Positions 1 through 9,028 of a DNA stretch of 64,000 bases are shown here, one piece after another. The DNA is from Pontixanthobacter rizhaonensis (lineage in GTDB: Bacteria > Pseudomonadota > Alphaproteobacteria > Sphingomonadales > Sphingomonadaceae), in assembly GCF_012972675.1 (NCBI RefSeq), contig NZ_JABCRE010000002.1, positions 361,001 through 425,000 of the forward strand. Direction: 5' to 3'. Position 1 is the stretch's first letter, and every line of letters begins with the position of its first letter. A program made the translations under genes and the position numbers. The notes below the pieces were generated by a model, which searched no databases, had not been told where the DNA came from, and saw only the letters and a program-made list of their open reading frames with translations.

Positions 1-492
1 ATACCCTGCGAACAATGTCGCAGCAAAGCCGCCCAGACGCTTCATATCACCCCAATCGGGGAAATAATCGATCACATAGATCACGGTAAAACCGATACCG
101 CCAAGTACGATCGGCAAGATCAAACGGGCAAGAATGACCACAACGGCCATTTCCTTGTTGCGGTAACCCGCATGAGCGAGCTTTTGCTGGATGATCTCGA
201 TCTGGCTCTGTTGCAGCACTTTCATGCCGGACAGAGCGTCTTTCATCTTTTCCGTCTGTTCGGTTTTCCGAACAAGGCTGGCGCGTTTCTTGGCTGTGCT
301 GTGTGTAATGCCAGCTTTCAACTCGTCACGCCGGGAATTCAGCGCCTTTACGCGCTTCGCCATCGGATCTTTTACAGTGACGGCTGCGTAGATCGCAAGC
401 ACCACCATAAAGGCAGCGACACCCGCGAGTAGCGTACCGGCAAGAACAACATCAACACCGAGAAGGGTTGGTCCAGGAGCTTGGCCTATCAT
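1..492 (-). CDS. tadC: TadC-type Flp pilus inner-membrane protein, 3' end beyond window
   Basis: Inner-membrane platform protein of the Tad (Flp) pilus, which works with TadB beneath the secretin to assemble the pilus. The first 164 codons are present, starting at the ATG at 492 (MIGQAPGPTLLGVD) and running off the left edge. A membrane segment lies near residues 17-37, then a basic and helical cytoplasmic stretch, then a second hydrophobic region near residues 125-145. The GSPII_F domain typical of the family would lie mostly outside the window. It starts 18 bp after the tadB stop and is surely co-transcribed with it. The call rests on position after TadB and on the N-terminal architecture; the name is well supported by context, the exact length is unknown. 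Confidence 0.85.
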   Translation of the reverse strand, partial: MIGQAPGPTLLGVDVVLAGTLLAGVAAFMVVLAIYAAVTVKDPMAKRVKALNSRRDELKAGITHSTAKKRASLVRKTEQTEKMKDALSGMKVLQQSQIEIIQQKLAHAGYRNKEMAVVVILARLILPIVLGGIGFTVIYVIDYFPDWGDMKRLGGFAATLFAGY

Positions 493-510
493 ATCCTACA
501 CATCCCTCGC

Positions 511-1482
511 TTAAATCTCGAAATTGACCATTTTGGCCATGATGAATGCGCCAATGGCCATCCACACGCCGCCGCCGAGGCCCGTCACAATCAAGCGTTC
601 ATCGGTAAAGAACCCGCCAACATAGCCTGGGTTAATCCACCAAATCATGCCGAACACGATAAAGGGCAGGGAACCAACAATGTATGCGGAGGCCTTCGAT
701 TCAGAGCTCATCGCTTTAATCTTGAGCTTCATCTGTGACCGTTTGCGCAGCACGTCGGACAGGTTGGACAGAGTTTCTGCCAAGTTACCGCCGGTTTCCC
801 GTTGGATTGCCAGCGTGATACAGAAGAAGTTGAATTCCGGAATACCCAGCCTGTCGGCTGCATCTTGCAGGGATTCGTCCATCGACTTACCGATCCGGAT
901 ACGTTCGGTAATGCCTTTAAATTCATCACCAACAGGGCCGGGCAGTTCTTGTGCCACAACGCTCAGTGTTTCGGTTACCGGCAAACCAGAGCGAAGTCCG
1001 CGCACCAGCAGTTCAATCGCATCAGGGAATTTCGCGTTGAAATCGTTAGTTCGTTTGTTGATCATGAAGCCGACGACCAAATGCGGCAAGCCAGCACCAA
1101 TGACCAATCCGACGCCTAACGACAGCAAAGCTGCACCGCTGCGCAGGTAAATCGCGATAGCAATTACCAGCGCGATACCGAATGTCGCGTAGAAATATTG
1201 CGAAACGGTCCAGCCTTTGCCGGTCCGGTCAAGGCGGATGGCCAAGGCTTCGATGCGAGAGGTTGAGCCCGCGACCTTATGCGCCTTGGGCTTCCGCGCG
1301 GCGATCGCTTTTTTCAGTTGCGATTCAACCTTGGTGTCGGTGCTTTCCGAGTGACGAAAGCGAACGGCGTCCAAACGCCGTTGGCCTTCTTTCACAGCGG
1401 ACGGTCCGGCAAGCAGCGAATAGCCGAGTACCATCAGGGCCATTAGCCCTCCGCCTACCAGCAGGAGCTGTATAATGCTCAT
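511..1482 (-). CDS. tadB: Tad pilus assembly protein TadB
   Basis: Inner-membrane platform protein of the Tad/Flp pilus, 323 residues. An N-terminal membrane segment (about 5-25) is followed by a charged linker rich in Lys/Arg/Ala (30-90), two hydrophobic segments (about 100-145), the GSPII_F-type cytoplasmic domain (about 155-275, with FPDAIELLVRGLRSG and ETGGNLAETLSNLSDVLR) and C-terminal membrane segments. This layout and length are those of TadB. The preceding gene on the same strand is cpaE, 76 bp away; in most Tad loci the ATPase gene cpaF/tadA lies in this gap, but here there is no room for it. A ribosome-binding site (GGAAAGG) lies about 10 nt before the ATG. Confidence 0.92.
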   Translation of the reverse strand: MSIIQLLLVGGGLMALMVLGYSLLAGPSAVKEGQRRLDAVRFRHSESTDTKVESQLKKAIAARKPKAHKVAGSTSRIEALAIRLDRTGKGWTVSQYFYATFGIALVIAIAIYLRSGAALLSLGVGLVIGAGLPHLVVGFMINKRTNDFNAKFPDAIELLVRGLRSGLPVTETLSVVAQELPGPVGDEFKGITERIRIGKSMDESLQDAADRLGIPEFNFFCITLAIQRETGGNLAETLSNLSDVLRKRSQMKLKIKAMSSESKASAYIVGSLPFIVFGMIWWINPGYVGGFFTDERLIVTGLGGGVWMAIGAFIMAKMVNFEI

Positions 1483-1558
1483 GCTATTGACCTGCCTTTC
1501 CTTCGTTCATTGCACCTCTGGATGAGTCCAAAGGCGGCGGGAGAGTGCGTAAAATGAA

Positions 1559-2848
1559 TTACGCGTCAGCTCCGGCGGGTTCGGATTTCTTCGATTTCTT
1601 CTTCGCAAGAAGCGATTTCAGATCAAAGCTGCCCAGCAGAGATTTCTTGGCTGGCTGTTGGCCTTCCAATTCCTCTTCACTGGCGCCCATCACGCGGTCG
1701 GCCAGCTGTTTGACCACTGCGGTCACTTTGCTGGACGGGTTGGCATGGACAAATGTCTGTCCCAGCTTCGCCGCATTGGTGGATGCCTTGATGTCGTAAG
1801 GGATGGTGAAGTCGATACTGCGTTCGATTGACGCCTCGAAATCAGCCTTGCTGATCTCTCCGGTGCCGCCCTGTACTTTGTTGGCGACCACAATCGGCAA
1901 TGCGTGCGCAGCGTTGGTTTTCAGCCAAGCCAGAATACGGATTGTATCGCGGGCTGATGCCAAGGTCATCTCTGTCGCCAGAACCACAACATTCACATCT
2001 GCCAGCAAATGCGGGAAGTTGATCAGCATGTTCCGTGGCAAATCGATCATCGTCATTTCGAATGCTTGGCGGAATTCTTCCTCCAGCTGAACGAATGCCG
2101 ACCCATCGGTCATCAGTGGTGCGTTAATCGGTGCCTCAGCAGACAAGATCGCTAGATTGTCATTCGCCCGCACCATAGCACGTTCGATAAACAGCCCGTC
2201 GATCCGGCTGGGATTGTCGATTGCATCTGTCAAACCGCGACCCGGCTCCAGATCAAGCGCGAGTGCGCCCGTCCCGAAGTGGACATCAAGATCGAGCAAA
2301 GCAGTCGGCAGTTCATGCTCGGCGCTGAACAGCCACGATAGCGATGTGGCCAGTGTAGAGGCACCGACCCCGCCGCGTGTTCCAACGATAGCAGCCGATA
2401 CATGGCGCTTGGCGGATTCTGGATCGCTTGTGCGCGGCGCAGCAAAGACTGCCTGCGCTTGGTTGAGCGAATCCCGCAATGCGCCTGCAGATAGCGGCTT
2501 CAGAAGATAATCATGAATGCCGCTCGACAGAAGATCGCGGTACAAGCGAACGTCGTTCACTTGGCCGATTGCGATCACGACAGTGCCAGGCTCGCAAACC
2601 TCTGCAAGGCCGTTAATATCAGTCAGCGGATCGCCGCTTTCCGACAGATCGACCATCAGGATGTTAGGGCTGGCCGCGACGGACAAAGACTGCACAGCAT
2701 TACGCAAGCCGCCTTTGGCACATTTCTCTGGCTGCCAGCCCATTTCGATAACGACTGGACGCAACACGTCCAATGCCGCTTCGTCGCAAATGAATGCTGC
2801 AAAGGGATCGCGATTTGCGCCCGCACTTGGTTTCCAAGGTGCGTTCAT
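1559..2848 (-). CDS. cpaE: Pilus assembly protein CpaE/TadZ (MinD-like ATPase)
   Basis: ParA/MinD-superfamily protein that positions the Tad secretion machine, 429 residues. The N-terminal part (about 15-135) looks like a receiver-type domain (MVDLSESGDPLTDI; YLLKPLSAGALRDSL), as is usual for TadZ/CpaE. The ATPase domain follows with a deviant Walker A, GTRGGVGAST, near residue 155 and the Walker-B-like LLDLDVHFG. The C-terminus is rich in Lys/Ser and likely flexible. It lies 3 bp after cpaD and 76 bp before tadB in the same operon. Family and role are well known; polar localisation here is inference. Confidence 0.93.
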   Translation of the reverse strand: MNAPWKPSAGANRDPFAAFICDEAALDVLRPVVIEMGWQPEKCAKGGLRNAVQSLSVAASPNILMVDLSESGDPLTDINGLAEVCEPGTVVIAIGQVNDVRLYRDLLSSGIHDYLLKPLSAGALRDSLNQAQAVFAAPRTSDPESAKRHVSAAIVGTRGGVGASTLATSLSWLFSAEHELPTALLDLDVHFGTGALALDLEPGRGLTDAIDNPSRIDGLFIERAMVRANDNLAILSAEAPINAPLMTDGSAFVQLEEEFRQAFEMTMIDLPRNMLINFPHLLADVNVVVLATEMTLASARDTIRILAWLKTNAAHALPIVVANKVQGGTGEISKADFEASIERSIDFTIPYDIKASTNAAKLGQTFVHANPSSKVTAVVKQLADRVMGASEEELEGQQPAKKSLLGSFDLKSLLAKKKSKKSEPAGADA

Positions 2849-2851
2849 GAC

Positions 2852-3508
2852 TTAACCCCCTTCGCTTGAACTAGTGTTTGAAAGACCACCAGCGCCTGTC
2901 GGAGCTTGCTCTCGATAAGAATCGATCGCTTTGGTCGATGTGGTAACGGTGGTTTGACTGTCCCCGGCTTGACCCCGGATCAGATCTTCTGGGTTGGCGA
3001 TCATGGCAGCCATATTGCTGTTGATCGAACACCCGTAATTCGGGTTCGTACCGTTATTATAGTTGGAGTCTGAGTAGGCTTCCCAATCCGGACATCCCGG
3101 TACACTCGCGCTGGAGCGTGTGATGACGACGCGGGCGTTGCCTGGATTGACATAGCCGGTCGTGACAGGGGCACCCTGACTTACCAAAATACCGTGGCGA
3201 GCCGCCAAGGCGCTGATGGCGTCGCGAGTGGACTTGCCCATCATCGGATCTTCGATAGAAACACGGTCACCGTAGCGCAGGTCCATGGCTTCGAACCAAC
3301 CAGCAAGACGCTGCTGTTCCGGGATAGAAAGTCCGCCCGCACCAGCACGCACATCAAGAGTATAGTTCGTCCGTTCGACCACAGGCTGCTTGACGCTTTC
3401 CAAGCTGCGATTGGTGGCCATGCCGCCGCACCCAGCCAGTGTGAGGCCGATAGAGAGAGCCAACGCACCGGCCAGCTTACTGTTTTTTCCGATCAACATC
3501 GTATTCAC
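2852..3508 (-). CDS. cpaD: Pilus assembly lipoprotein CpaD
   Basis: Outer-membrane-associated lipoprotein of the Tad pilus, 218 residues, thought to help the CpaC secretin. A lipoprotein signal is visible: basic start, hydrophobic core and lipobox LAGC with Cys near position 27. The family features GDRVSIEDP and the C-terminal CPDWEAYSDSNYNNGTNPNYGC segment match CpaD. The tail is Ser/Thr/Gly-rich. It sits 2 bp after cpaC and 3 bp before cpaE, so translation is probably coupled. No sign of damage. Confidence 0.93.
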   Translation of the reverse strand: MNTMLIGKNSKLAGALALSIGLTLAGCGGMATNRSLESVKQPVVERTNYTLDVRAGAGGLSIPEQQRLAGWFEAMDLRYGDRVSIEDPMMGKSTRDAISALAARHGILVSQGAPVTTGYVNPGNARVVITRSSASVPGCPDWEAYSDSNYNNGTNPNYGCSINSNMAAMIANPEDLIRGQAGDSQTTVTTSTKAIDSYREQAPTGAGGLSNTSSSEGG

Positions 3509-3510
3509 CT

Positions 3511-5067
3511 TTATTGGTTGAGGCTGAAGCCAGGTGTGGCTGGGGCTTTGGCACTGCGTTCTTTGGCTTTGCCGCGTTCTTGGGAAGAACCGGCACCTGG
3601 CAGAACAGCGGCAGGATCAATGCGCGACACTGCTGGTGGCGGTGCATCAGAATTGCGTGCTGTCGGTCCCGCACGGGTGCCGCCTGTCACGCCATCGCTT
3701 GCTGTATAGCCGAGCAATTGTTGCAATTCGCTCGCCGCACGGAAGCCGTCTGTTGGCAGAACGATGTCTTTGTCGTTAACCGGTTTCACCAGATACGGCG
3801 TGACAACAATTACCAACTCGGTTTCACCCTTACGGAAAGAGCGTGAGCGGAACAGGTTGCCGAGGATTGGCACGTCGCCAACACCGGGGGTCTTATCCAG
3901 CGTGTTTTGCGCATTGTTGCTCATCAGACCAGCGATCATGAAGCTTTGGCCAGATCCCAGTTCCACTGTCGTTTCCGCGCGGCGGATCGTCAGGGCAGGG
4001 ATTTGGAAGCCGTTCAGCGTCACAGCACCTTGGCTTGAAAGCTCGGATACTTCCGGGCGGACACGGATCGAAATCCGGCCATTTGCAAGCACAGTTGGAG
4101 TATACGCCAAGCTGACACCGAATTTGCGATATTCAATCGCAGTGGTGCCAAGGCCCTGGCTGATGGGAATAGGGAATTCGCCGCCCGCCAGGAAGTCAGC
4201 AGTCTCACCAGACAGTGCGGTAAGATTGGGCTCTGACAGTGTAGTGATAAGGCCATTACGTTCGGCAAGATCAAGTGCGCCGGCCAGGTCGAGACCAAGA
4301 AACTTTCCGAAACCAGAGAGTGTCGAACCAGTCCCTTGGGCAGTCACTACCGATGTACCGGCAGATCCTGCGGTAACGCCGGTGAATACACCGCCGCCGA
4401 CGTTATATTGTGGGATCGCCCCGGTACGGCCATTGCCGATACCGAATTTGAAACCGCTGGTTCCATCGAAGGATGCCAGATTGGCACCGACTTCGCGAAC
4501 CCAGCTGCGGCTTACCTCAGCGAAACGAACGCGCAGGTTTACCTGCAGCGGTGTCGCCATTTTAAGGCGGCTGATGACGTTGACGTCATCACCCACAAAG
4601 GCCTGAACCAGACGCTCTGCTTCAGCGGCATCTTCTGGTGCTGCAACGGTTCCGGTCAGCAACATGGTGTTAGTACCCATTGTTGAGACGGAGACTTTCG
4701 CTTGCGGCATAGCCAGCCCGAGCATCTGATCGACGCTGTCGAGGTTGGAACCGACGCGAACATTGGCGGACCAAATAATATCGCCGCGGGCATTGCTGGC
4801 ATACACGGTGGTTTCACCGCCCGTTTTGCCGAACACGTAAAGCTGGCGCTGGGACTTGATTTGCACATCCGCAACTGAGTCGTCGGCGATGAATACATCG
4901 GCCATTACGCCGGGCACGTTGACCAGTTCACCGCGGCCGATGGACAGAACAACATCCCCCCGTGGCTTTTGAACAGACTGGGCATTCGCTGCGCCAGCCG
5001 GAATTCCGGCGATTGGCGCAACGGCCAAGCTGGCCAGTAATAGTGTTGCAGTAAGGCGGCGTGCCAT
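3511..5067 (-). CDS. cpaC: Pilus secretin CpaC (RcpA)
   Basis: Outer-membrane secretin channel for the Flp pilus, about 518 residues. With the ATG at 5067 the protein begins MARRLTATLLL, a standard Sec signal peptide ending near AANAQS, and has a good ribosome-binding site (AGGGG, 7 nt upstream). The frame stays open to an ATG at 5169 that overlaps the cpaB stop (ATGA) and has its own weak GAGGG; that start would add 34 polar residues before the signal peptide, so I prefer 5067. The N-terminal domain (GDVVLSIGRGELVNVPGVM) and a BON-like part precede the secretin core (LRVRFAEVSRS; LSALSGETADFLAGGEFPIP; VPILGNLFRSRSF). The tail is Pro/Ala-rich. Confidence 0.93.
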   Translation of the reverse strand: MARRLTATLLLASLAVAPIAGIPAGAANAQSVQKPRGDVVLSIGRGELVNVPGVMADVFIADDSVADVQIKSQRQLYVFGKTGGETTVYASNARGDIIWSANVRVGSNLDSVDQMLGLAMPQAKVSVSTMGTNTMLLTGTVAAPEDAAEAERLVQAFVGDDVNVISRLKMATPLQVNLRVRFAEVSRSWVREVGANLASFDGTSGFKFGIGNGRTGAIPQYNVGGGVFTGVTAGSAGTSVVTAQGTGSTLSGFGKFLGLDLAGALDLAERNGLITTLSEPNLTALSGETADFLAGGEFPIPISQGLGTTAIEYRKFGVSLAYTPTVLANGRISIRVRPEVSELSSQGAVTLNGFQIPALTIRRAETTVELGSGQSFMIAGLMSNNAQNTLDKTPGVGDVPILGNLFRSRSFRKGETELVIVVTPYLVKPVNDKDIVLPTDGFRAASELQQLLGYTASDGVTGGTRAGPTARNSDAPPPAVSRIDPAAVLPGAGSSQERGKAKERSAKAPATPGFSLNQ

Positions 5068-5165
5068 AGTCTTGCCCCTAGGTTGAGTATTGGAAGCTGT
5101 TGCGCTTCCGGCTGAAAATATGTGAGCGCTGGATTTGGACGCTGAACGAAATTCGCTTTTCATGG

Positions 5166-6206
5166 TCATTCACCCTCGCTTGATGTGATCACCGATGTTC
5201 TGCCGCCGGATGCCACTGGAACTTGCGATGTTGTTTTTCCGCGCGTTACCCGAACTGATGGGCCTGCAGTGATCGGTTTGCCCGCTGGGACACCGATAGC
5301 TGCCGGCGCAGGTGCACTGCGTTTTTCGATTTTCTCGACGGTCTTGCGTTGGAAGCGTGAAACGTCACCACCGGTTTGGAAGGTTGTTGCACCTTCTGTC
5401 GGGCGGGTCGCTGCTTGTGTCAGCAGACGCTCTTCTTCTTCCGGTGTGGCATCGTCAGGGATTTTGACAGCGCCAGAAGCAATCGCTTTTTCAAGCTCGC
5501 TTTGGTTGTCAGCAATCGAACGGAGCGACAGGCTCAATGTACCAAGTGTCTGCGCAACAGCCACTTTTTCAGCAATGCGCGGTGTCACTTCCAATGTAAC
5601 CGTACGGAAGGCGCGAACAACAGTTTTGCCGTCTTGCGTTTCCTGTGTGGTTGATTGGTCGGTCGCCAATACGCGGATATTGCTGAGGATTGTTTCGGAT
5701 GCCTTCATGCCGGCACCGCCATTTTCGCCCTTAACTGTCTGCGTCAGCACCATGTCTACACGGTCACCCGGGAAGACAAAGCCAGCCACACCAGTCTTGG
5801 CGGAAACAGGAACGGTTACTGCGCGAAGGCCAGGGCCGAGCGCCGCAGCAAGGAAGCCGCGATCGCCGGGCTTGACCAGCGAACCTTGTGTTACTGGCTC
5901 GCCTGCGGTCACTTGGTGGCGCACCACTGTGCCAAGCAATTGTTGAACGTCAGATTCGCCATCAATGAAATAGGCGTCCTGTACCAATTCTTCCGGCCAC
6001 ATCTGGAAGCTGATCGCATCCGCGGTAATAATAGTACCGGCTGGCAGACTGCGCTGCGCGACGAGTACCTTAGGACCCTTCGGTGTTGGAGGAGCTGCTT
6101 CTGCCTGCGGAGATCCGGCCCCGGCAAACATACTACGTGCTGCAAAAGCGGTACCGATCGCAATGATCAGCGCCCCAATCAGCAGAACCATCTTCTTCCT
6201 ATCCAT
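5166..6206 (-). CDS. cpaB: Pilus assembly protein CpaB (RcpC)
   Basis: Periplasmic Tad pilus protein, 346 residues, believed to link the secretin to the inner-membrane parts and perhaps bind peptidoglycan through its SAF domain. An N-terminal membrane anchor (about 5-24) is followed by the SAF/RcpC region (VLVAQRSLPAGTIITADAISFQMWPEEL, here residues about 47-75; GEPVTQGSLVKPGDRGFLAAAL). The C-terminal third is low-complexity and basic. The stop codon overlaps the upstream-most possible cpaC start. The gene follows cpaA after 99 bp. Confidence 0.93.
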   Translation of the reverse strand: MDRKKMVLLIGALIIAIGTAFAARSMFAGAGSPQAEAAPPTPKGPKVLVAQRSLPAGTIITADAISFQMWPEELVQDAYFIDGESDVQQLLGTVVRHQVTAGEPVTQGSLVKPGDRGFLAAALGPGLRAVTVPVSAKTGVAGFVFPGDRVDMVLTQTVKGENGGAGMKASETILSNIRVLATDQSTTQETQDGKTVVRAFRTVTLEVTPRIAEKVAVAQTLGTLSLSLRSIADNQSELEKAIASGAVKIPDDATPEEEERLLTQAATRPTEGATTFQTGGDVSRFQRKTVEKIEKRSAPAPAAIGVPAGKPITAGPSVRVTRGKTTSQVPVASGGRTSVITSSEGE

Positions 6207-6305
6207 GGCTATTCTAGCCCCCTAATTCGGCCCGCAAACACAGCGGGAATGAGTTGATTTTAGTTACAGTTTGTCGTGATACGCGCAGATTGGTTAAAAT
6301 CGGGT

Positions 6306-6797
6306 TCACCCCAAACCTGCAATTGTGCCGCTGGGCGGCATATATTGTGTTCCCAGCACCCAGAGGCCCCCGGCAGAGATCGCCACACCGTATGGAATGG
6401 CGAGCCGATCTTTTTGGCGGCGCATGATGTGCCATGCGCCCATGACGATTGTCAGCACGCCGCCGACTAGCGCCATCATGATCAGCAATTGCAGAAATGC
6501 GTTGGGTTCAATCCAAAGCGCCAGGGCTGTCAGCAGTTTTACATCGCCGCCGCCCATTGCTTTGACAGCGAAGAGACCGGCCAGAACTACGAATGCAGCC
6601 AGAGCAACGCCAAGTTGCATGGCCACATCAGGCCAAAGCGACAGGCCGCTAGACCACCAGAACAGCGGCGCGCCAATGACGATGGCAATGTTCAGCCAAT
6701 TGTCGATTTGACGGCGGCGGATGTCCGTAAATGCGGCGAAAAGCAATGCGATTGCCAACGCTGCGAGCAGTCCGTAGTGGAAGTATTCACCAAGCAT
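6306..6797 (-). CDS. cpaA: Prepilin peptidase CpaA (TadV), A24 family
   Basis: Membrane aspartic protease that cleaves the Flp prepilin leader, 163 residues. Family signature residues are visible: the first catalytic Asp in FTDIRRRQIDN (about 20-30) and the second in the AMGGGDVKLL motif (about 85-94). At least four hydrophobic segments are present and there is no N-methylation domain, as expected for the short CpaA/TadV type. The start is the ATG at 6797 with GGGGG 5 nt upstream; the frame is open further upstream but that stretch (SCCCWLLFSK and so on) does not look coding. First gene of the Tad operon in this window; no flp pilin gene is adjacent. Confidence 0.9.
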   Translation of the reverse strand: MLGEYFHYGLLAALAIALLFAAFTDIRRRQIDNWLNIAIVIGAPLFWWSSGLSLWPDVAMQLGVALAAFVVLAGLFAVKAMGGGDVKLLTALALWIEPNAFLQLLIMMALVGGVLTIVMGAWHIMRRQKDRLAIPYGVAISAGGLWVLGTQYMPPSGTIAGLG

Positions 6798-6802
6798 TTT
6801 AG

Positions 6803-6830
6803 CCCCCAAAGGTATCTTTGTTGAAGGGGG
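6803..6830 (-). promoter_or_regulatory. Hairpin that may cover the cpaA ribosome-binding site
   Basis: On the minus strand CCCCC (6830-6826) can pair with GGGGG (6807-6803), and AAAG with CTTT inside it, leaving a 4-nt ATAC loop and a 6-nt bulge on one side. The GGGGG is the only Shine-Dalgarno-like element for the cpaA ATG at 6797. The pairing is seen in the sequence; a role in limiting pilus expression is inference. Confidence 0.4.
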
Positions 6831-6904
6831 TGCTACAGACGATGGCTTACTAAATAGTAACCAACAGCAACAAGACGGTATTAAGGCAAAGGCCCGCACA
6901 TCGA

Positions 6905-7864
6905 ATGACAGCCAAAGTAATCGACCGGCGCAGCATACCTTCACAGGCGGTAGAGAGCGTGTGGACAGCGCCCGACGGCCATGCAATCCGGCGGATTGAT
7001 TGGGCGGCCAAAGATCAATCTACACCCCCTAAAGGATCGATTTTATTCTTTCCTGGGCGGGGTGATGCTTATGAAAAATATCTGGAATCTTTGCAGCAGT
7101 GGTACGATTCCGGCTGGCAGGTAACTGCCGCTGATTGGCGCGGGCAAGCTGGCTCTGGCAGGCTGGGCGATGATGCCGTTACTGGCCATATTGAAGATTT
7201 TTCGATCTGGATTGACGATTTGGCTGCTTTCTGGAGCGATTGGAAGGCTTCCAACCCTGGGCCGCACGTGTTGGCAGGACACTCTATGGGCGGGCATCTT
7301 GTACTGCGCGGGGTAGTGGAACAGCGGGTACGGCCCGACGCCATGTTCCTGTCTGCGCCGATGCTGGGCTACTTCGGAAATGTGTTGCCGCGATCTGTGA
7401 TGCATGCAGGTGCGAAGCTGATCAGAAAGTTTCGGGGCGATACCACGCAGGCATGGGTGTGGAGCGAAAAGCCCGGCGAAGTTCCAATTGGCCGGATCAA
7501 TTTGCTCACCCATGACAAAGACCGGTACGAAGATGAGCTTTGGTGGCGCGATAACCGGCCTGAGATTGTTATGGGGCCGGGCAGCTGGGGCTGGGTTGAA
7601 CGCGGCTATGCATCAATGGATGTCATATTTGCGCCCAACCGGTTGGAGGCTGTTGATATTCCGGTGCTGATGGTCGCGACGACCAATGACAAATTGGTTG
7701 ATTATCGCGCGATCGAAGAAGCAACGGATCGCTTGCCGAAGGGGGAACTGCTGTGCTTCGGTAAAGAGGCGCATCATGAAATTTTGCGTGAAACTGATGC
7801 CGTGCGGGACCGTGCAATGAACGGTATTGCCGAATTTTTGGACCGCGTTTTTTCGACCAGATAA
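6905..7864 (+). CDS. Alpha/beta hydrolase, lysophospholipase/monoacylglycerol lipase type
   Basis: Predicted cytoplasmic serine hydrolase, 319 residues, of the Hydrolase_4 (PldB/monoglyceride lipase-like) family. The nucleophile elbow GHSMGG is at about residues 125-130 (Ser127); the catalytic Asp is in TTNDKLVD (about 262) and His in KEAHHEI (about 289). The oxyanion region LFFPGRGDAYEKY is near residue 50. It is divergent from cpaA across about 107 bp and ends 1 bp before the next gene, with which it likely forms an operon. The natural substrate cannot be read from the sequence. There is no clear ribosome-binding site before the ATG at 6905. Confidence 0.85.
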   Translation: MTAKVIDRRSIPSQAVESVWTAPDGHAIRRIDWAAKDQSTPPKGSILFFPGRGDAYEKYLESLQQWYDSGWQVTAADWRGQAGSGRLGDDAVTGHIEDFSIWIDDLAAFWSDWKASNPGPHVLAGHSMGGHLVLRGVVEQRVRPDAMFLSAPMLGYFGNVLPRSVMHAGAKLIRKFRGDTTQAWVWSEKPGEVPIGRINLLTHDKDRYEDELWWRDNRPEIVMGPGSWGWVERGYASMDVIFAPNRLEAVDIPVLMVATTNDKLVDYRAIEEATDRLPKGELLCFGKEAHHEILRETDAVRDRAMNGIAEFLDRVFSTR

Positions 7865-7865
7865 T

Positions 7866-8972
7866 ATGACCGAGACTACGCCAATCTATGATTTTGCGAT
7901 TGTTGGCGCAGGCATGGCTGGCGCCAGCTTGGCGGCTGAGCTCGCCGGTTCAGCCACCGTCGCTATGCTGGAGGCTGAGGATCAGGCAGGATATCATGCA
8001 ACCGGCCGTTCGGCAGCGTTCTGGGAAGAATGTTATGGCGGTCCAGATATCGTCCCTTTGACGTTGGCATCCGGTCCATTCCTGAACGACGGCGGCTTTC
8101 TTACACGGCGCGGAGCGCTGTATATCGGCCGCAATGAAGACAGCGCTCAACTCGATCATTTTCTTGAACGCTTTGAGGGGACCGGGGCAAGTATAAGCCG
8201 TGTGGAACAGGCAGAGATTACCGCAAAAATTCCGGGATTGAGACCGCAATGGACGGGCGCGATTTGGGAACCGGCCTGCGCGGATATCGATGTCGGCAGC
8301 TTGCACGCGCATTATCTGTCAGCCGCAGCGCGGGCGGGGGCTGTGCTCAAAACCCGCTTCCGGGTGGCCAGTCTGGCTATGGCAAACGGTGTCTGGACCA
8401 TCACGAGCGAGGCCGGTTCCGTTATATCTGCCCGCCGGATTATCAATGCGGCAGGGGCATGGGCGGATCAAATTGCCGGGCTGGCTGGCTGCGAACCTGC
8501 GGGCATATCGCCCTTGCGGCGTACAGTGGTGCAGCTGCGTACCAACCCGCAGCCATCTTCTGAAATGCCATTGGTCCTGGATGTGTCGGGCCGGTTTTAC
8601 TTCAAGCCCGAGGCTGGGAGAGTATGGCTTAGCCCGCATGACGAGACACCTTCCGAACCGTGCGATGCTGCACCCGAAGAACTGGCCGTGGCCGAAGCAA
8701 TAGAGCGGCTGCAAAGTGTGGTCGATTGGAACGTGACGACTGTGGAGCGTAAATGGGCGGGGTTACGCAGTTTCACACCTGATCGCTTGCCGATCTATGG
8801 CGCAGATCAGCATAATTCTGATTTTATCTGGTTTGCCGGGCAGGGCGGGTTTGGCATCCAGACAGCTCCGGCGGCGGCCAGATTGATGGCCGCACGGCTG
8901 CTCGGCAATGAAACTCCAGATGATCTCGCAGCAATAGATGTAACAAAATACACAGCGGATCGGTTTGGCTAG
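7866..8972 (+). CDS. FAD-dependent oxidoreductase (DAO family)
   Basis: Flavoprotein of the D-amino-acid oxidase/glycine oxidase superfamily, 368 residues. The Rossmann dinucleotide motif VGAGMAGASLAAEL sits at about residues 12-25, and the family C-terminal motif RSFTPDRLPIYG ... FAGQGGFGIQTAPAAARL is intact. The frame is open from 7827 but the ATG at 7866, just after the hydrolase stop, is the natural start. Likely oxidises an amino- or imino-acid; the substrate is unknown. No membrane segment is seen. Confidence 0.87.
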   Translation: MTETTPIYDFAIVGAGMAGASLAAELAGSATVAMLEAEDQAGYHATGRSAAFWEECYGGPDIVPLTLASGPFLNDGGFLTRRGALYIGRNEDSAQLDHFLERFEGTGASISRVEQAEITAKIPGLRPQWTGAIWEPACADIDVGSLHAHYLSAAARAGAVLKTRFRVASLAMANGVWTITSEAGSVISARRIINAAGAWADQIAGLAGCEPAGISPLRRTVVQLRTNPQPSSEMPLVLDVSGRFYFKPEAGRVWLSPHDETPSEPCDAAPEELAVAEAIERLQSVVDWNVTTVERKWAGLRSFTPDRLPIYGADQHNSDFIWFAGQGGFGIQTAPAAARLMAARLLGNETPDDLAAIDVTKYTADRFG

Positions 8973-9028
8973 ATTTTCCAGTTTGAGCGGGTAGGATGCG
9001 GCGCACACTATCACACAGGAGAATGAAC

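Noticed and set aside
1483-1558. Possible remnant of cpaF after the cpaE stop
   Set aside because: The 24 codons in frame after the cpaE stop show no recognisable CpaF sequence and no SD-led start of useful length.
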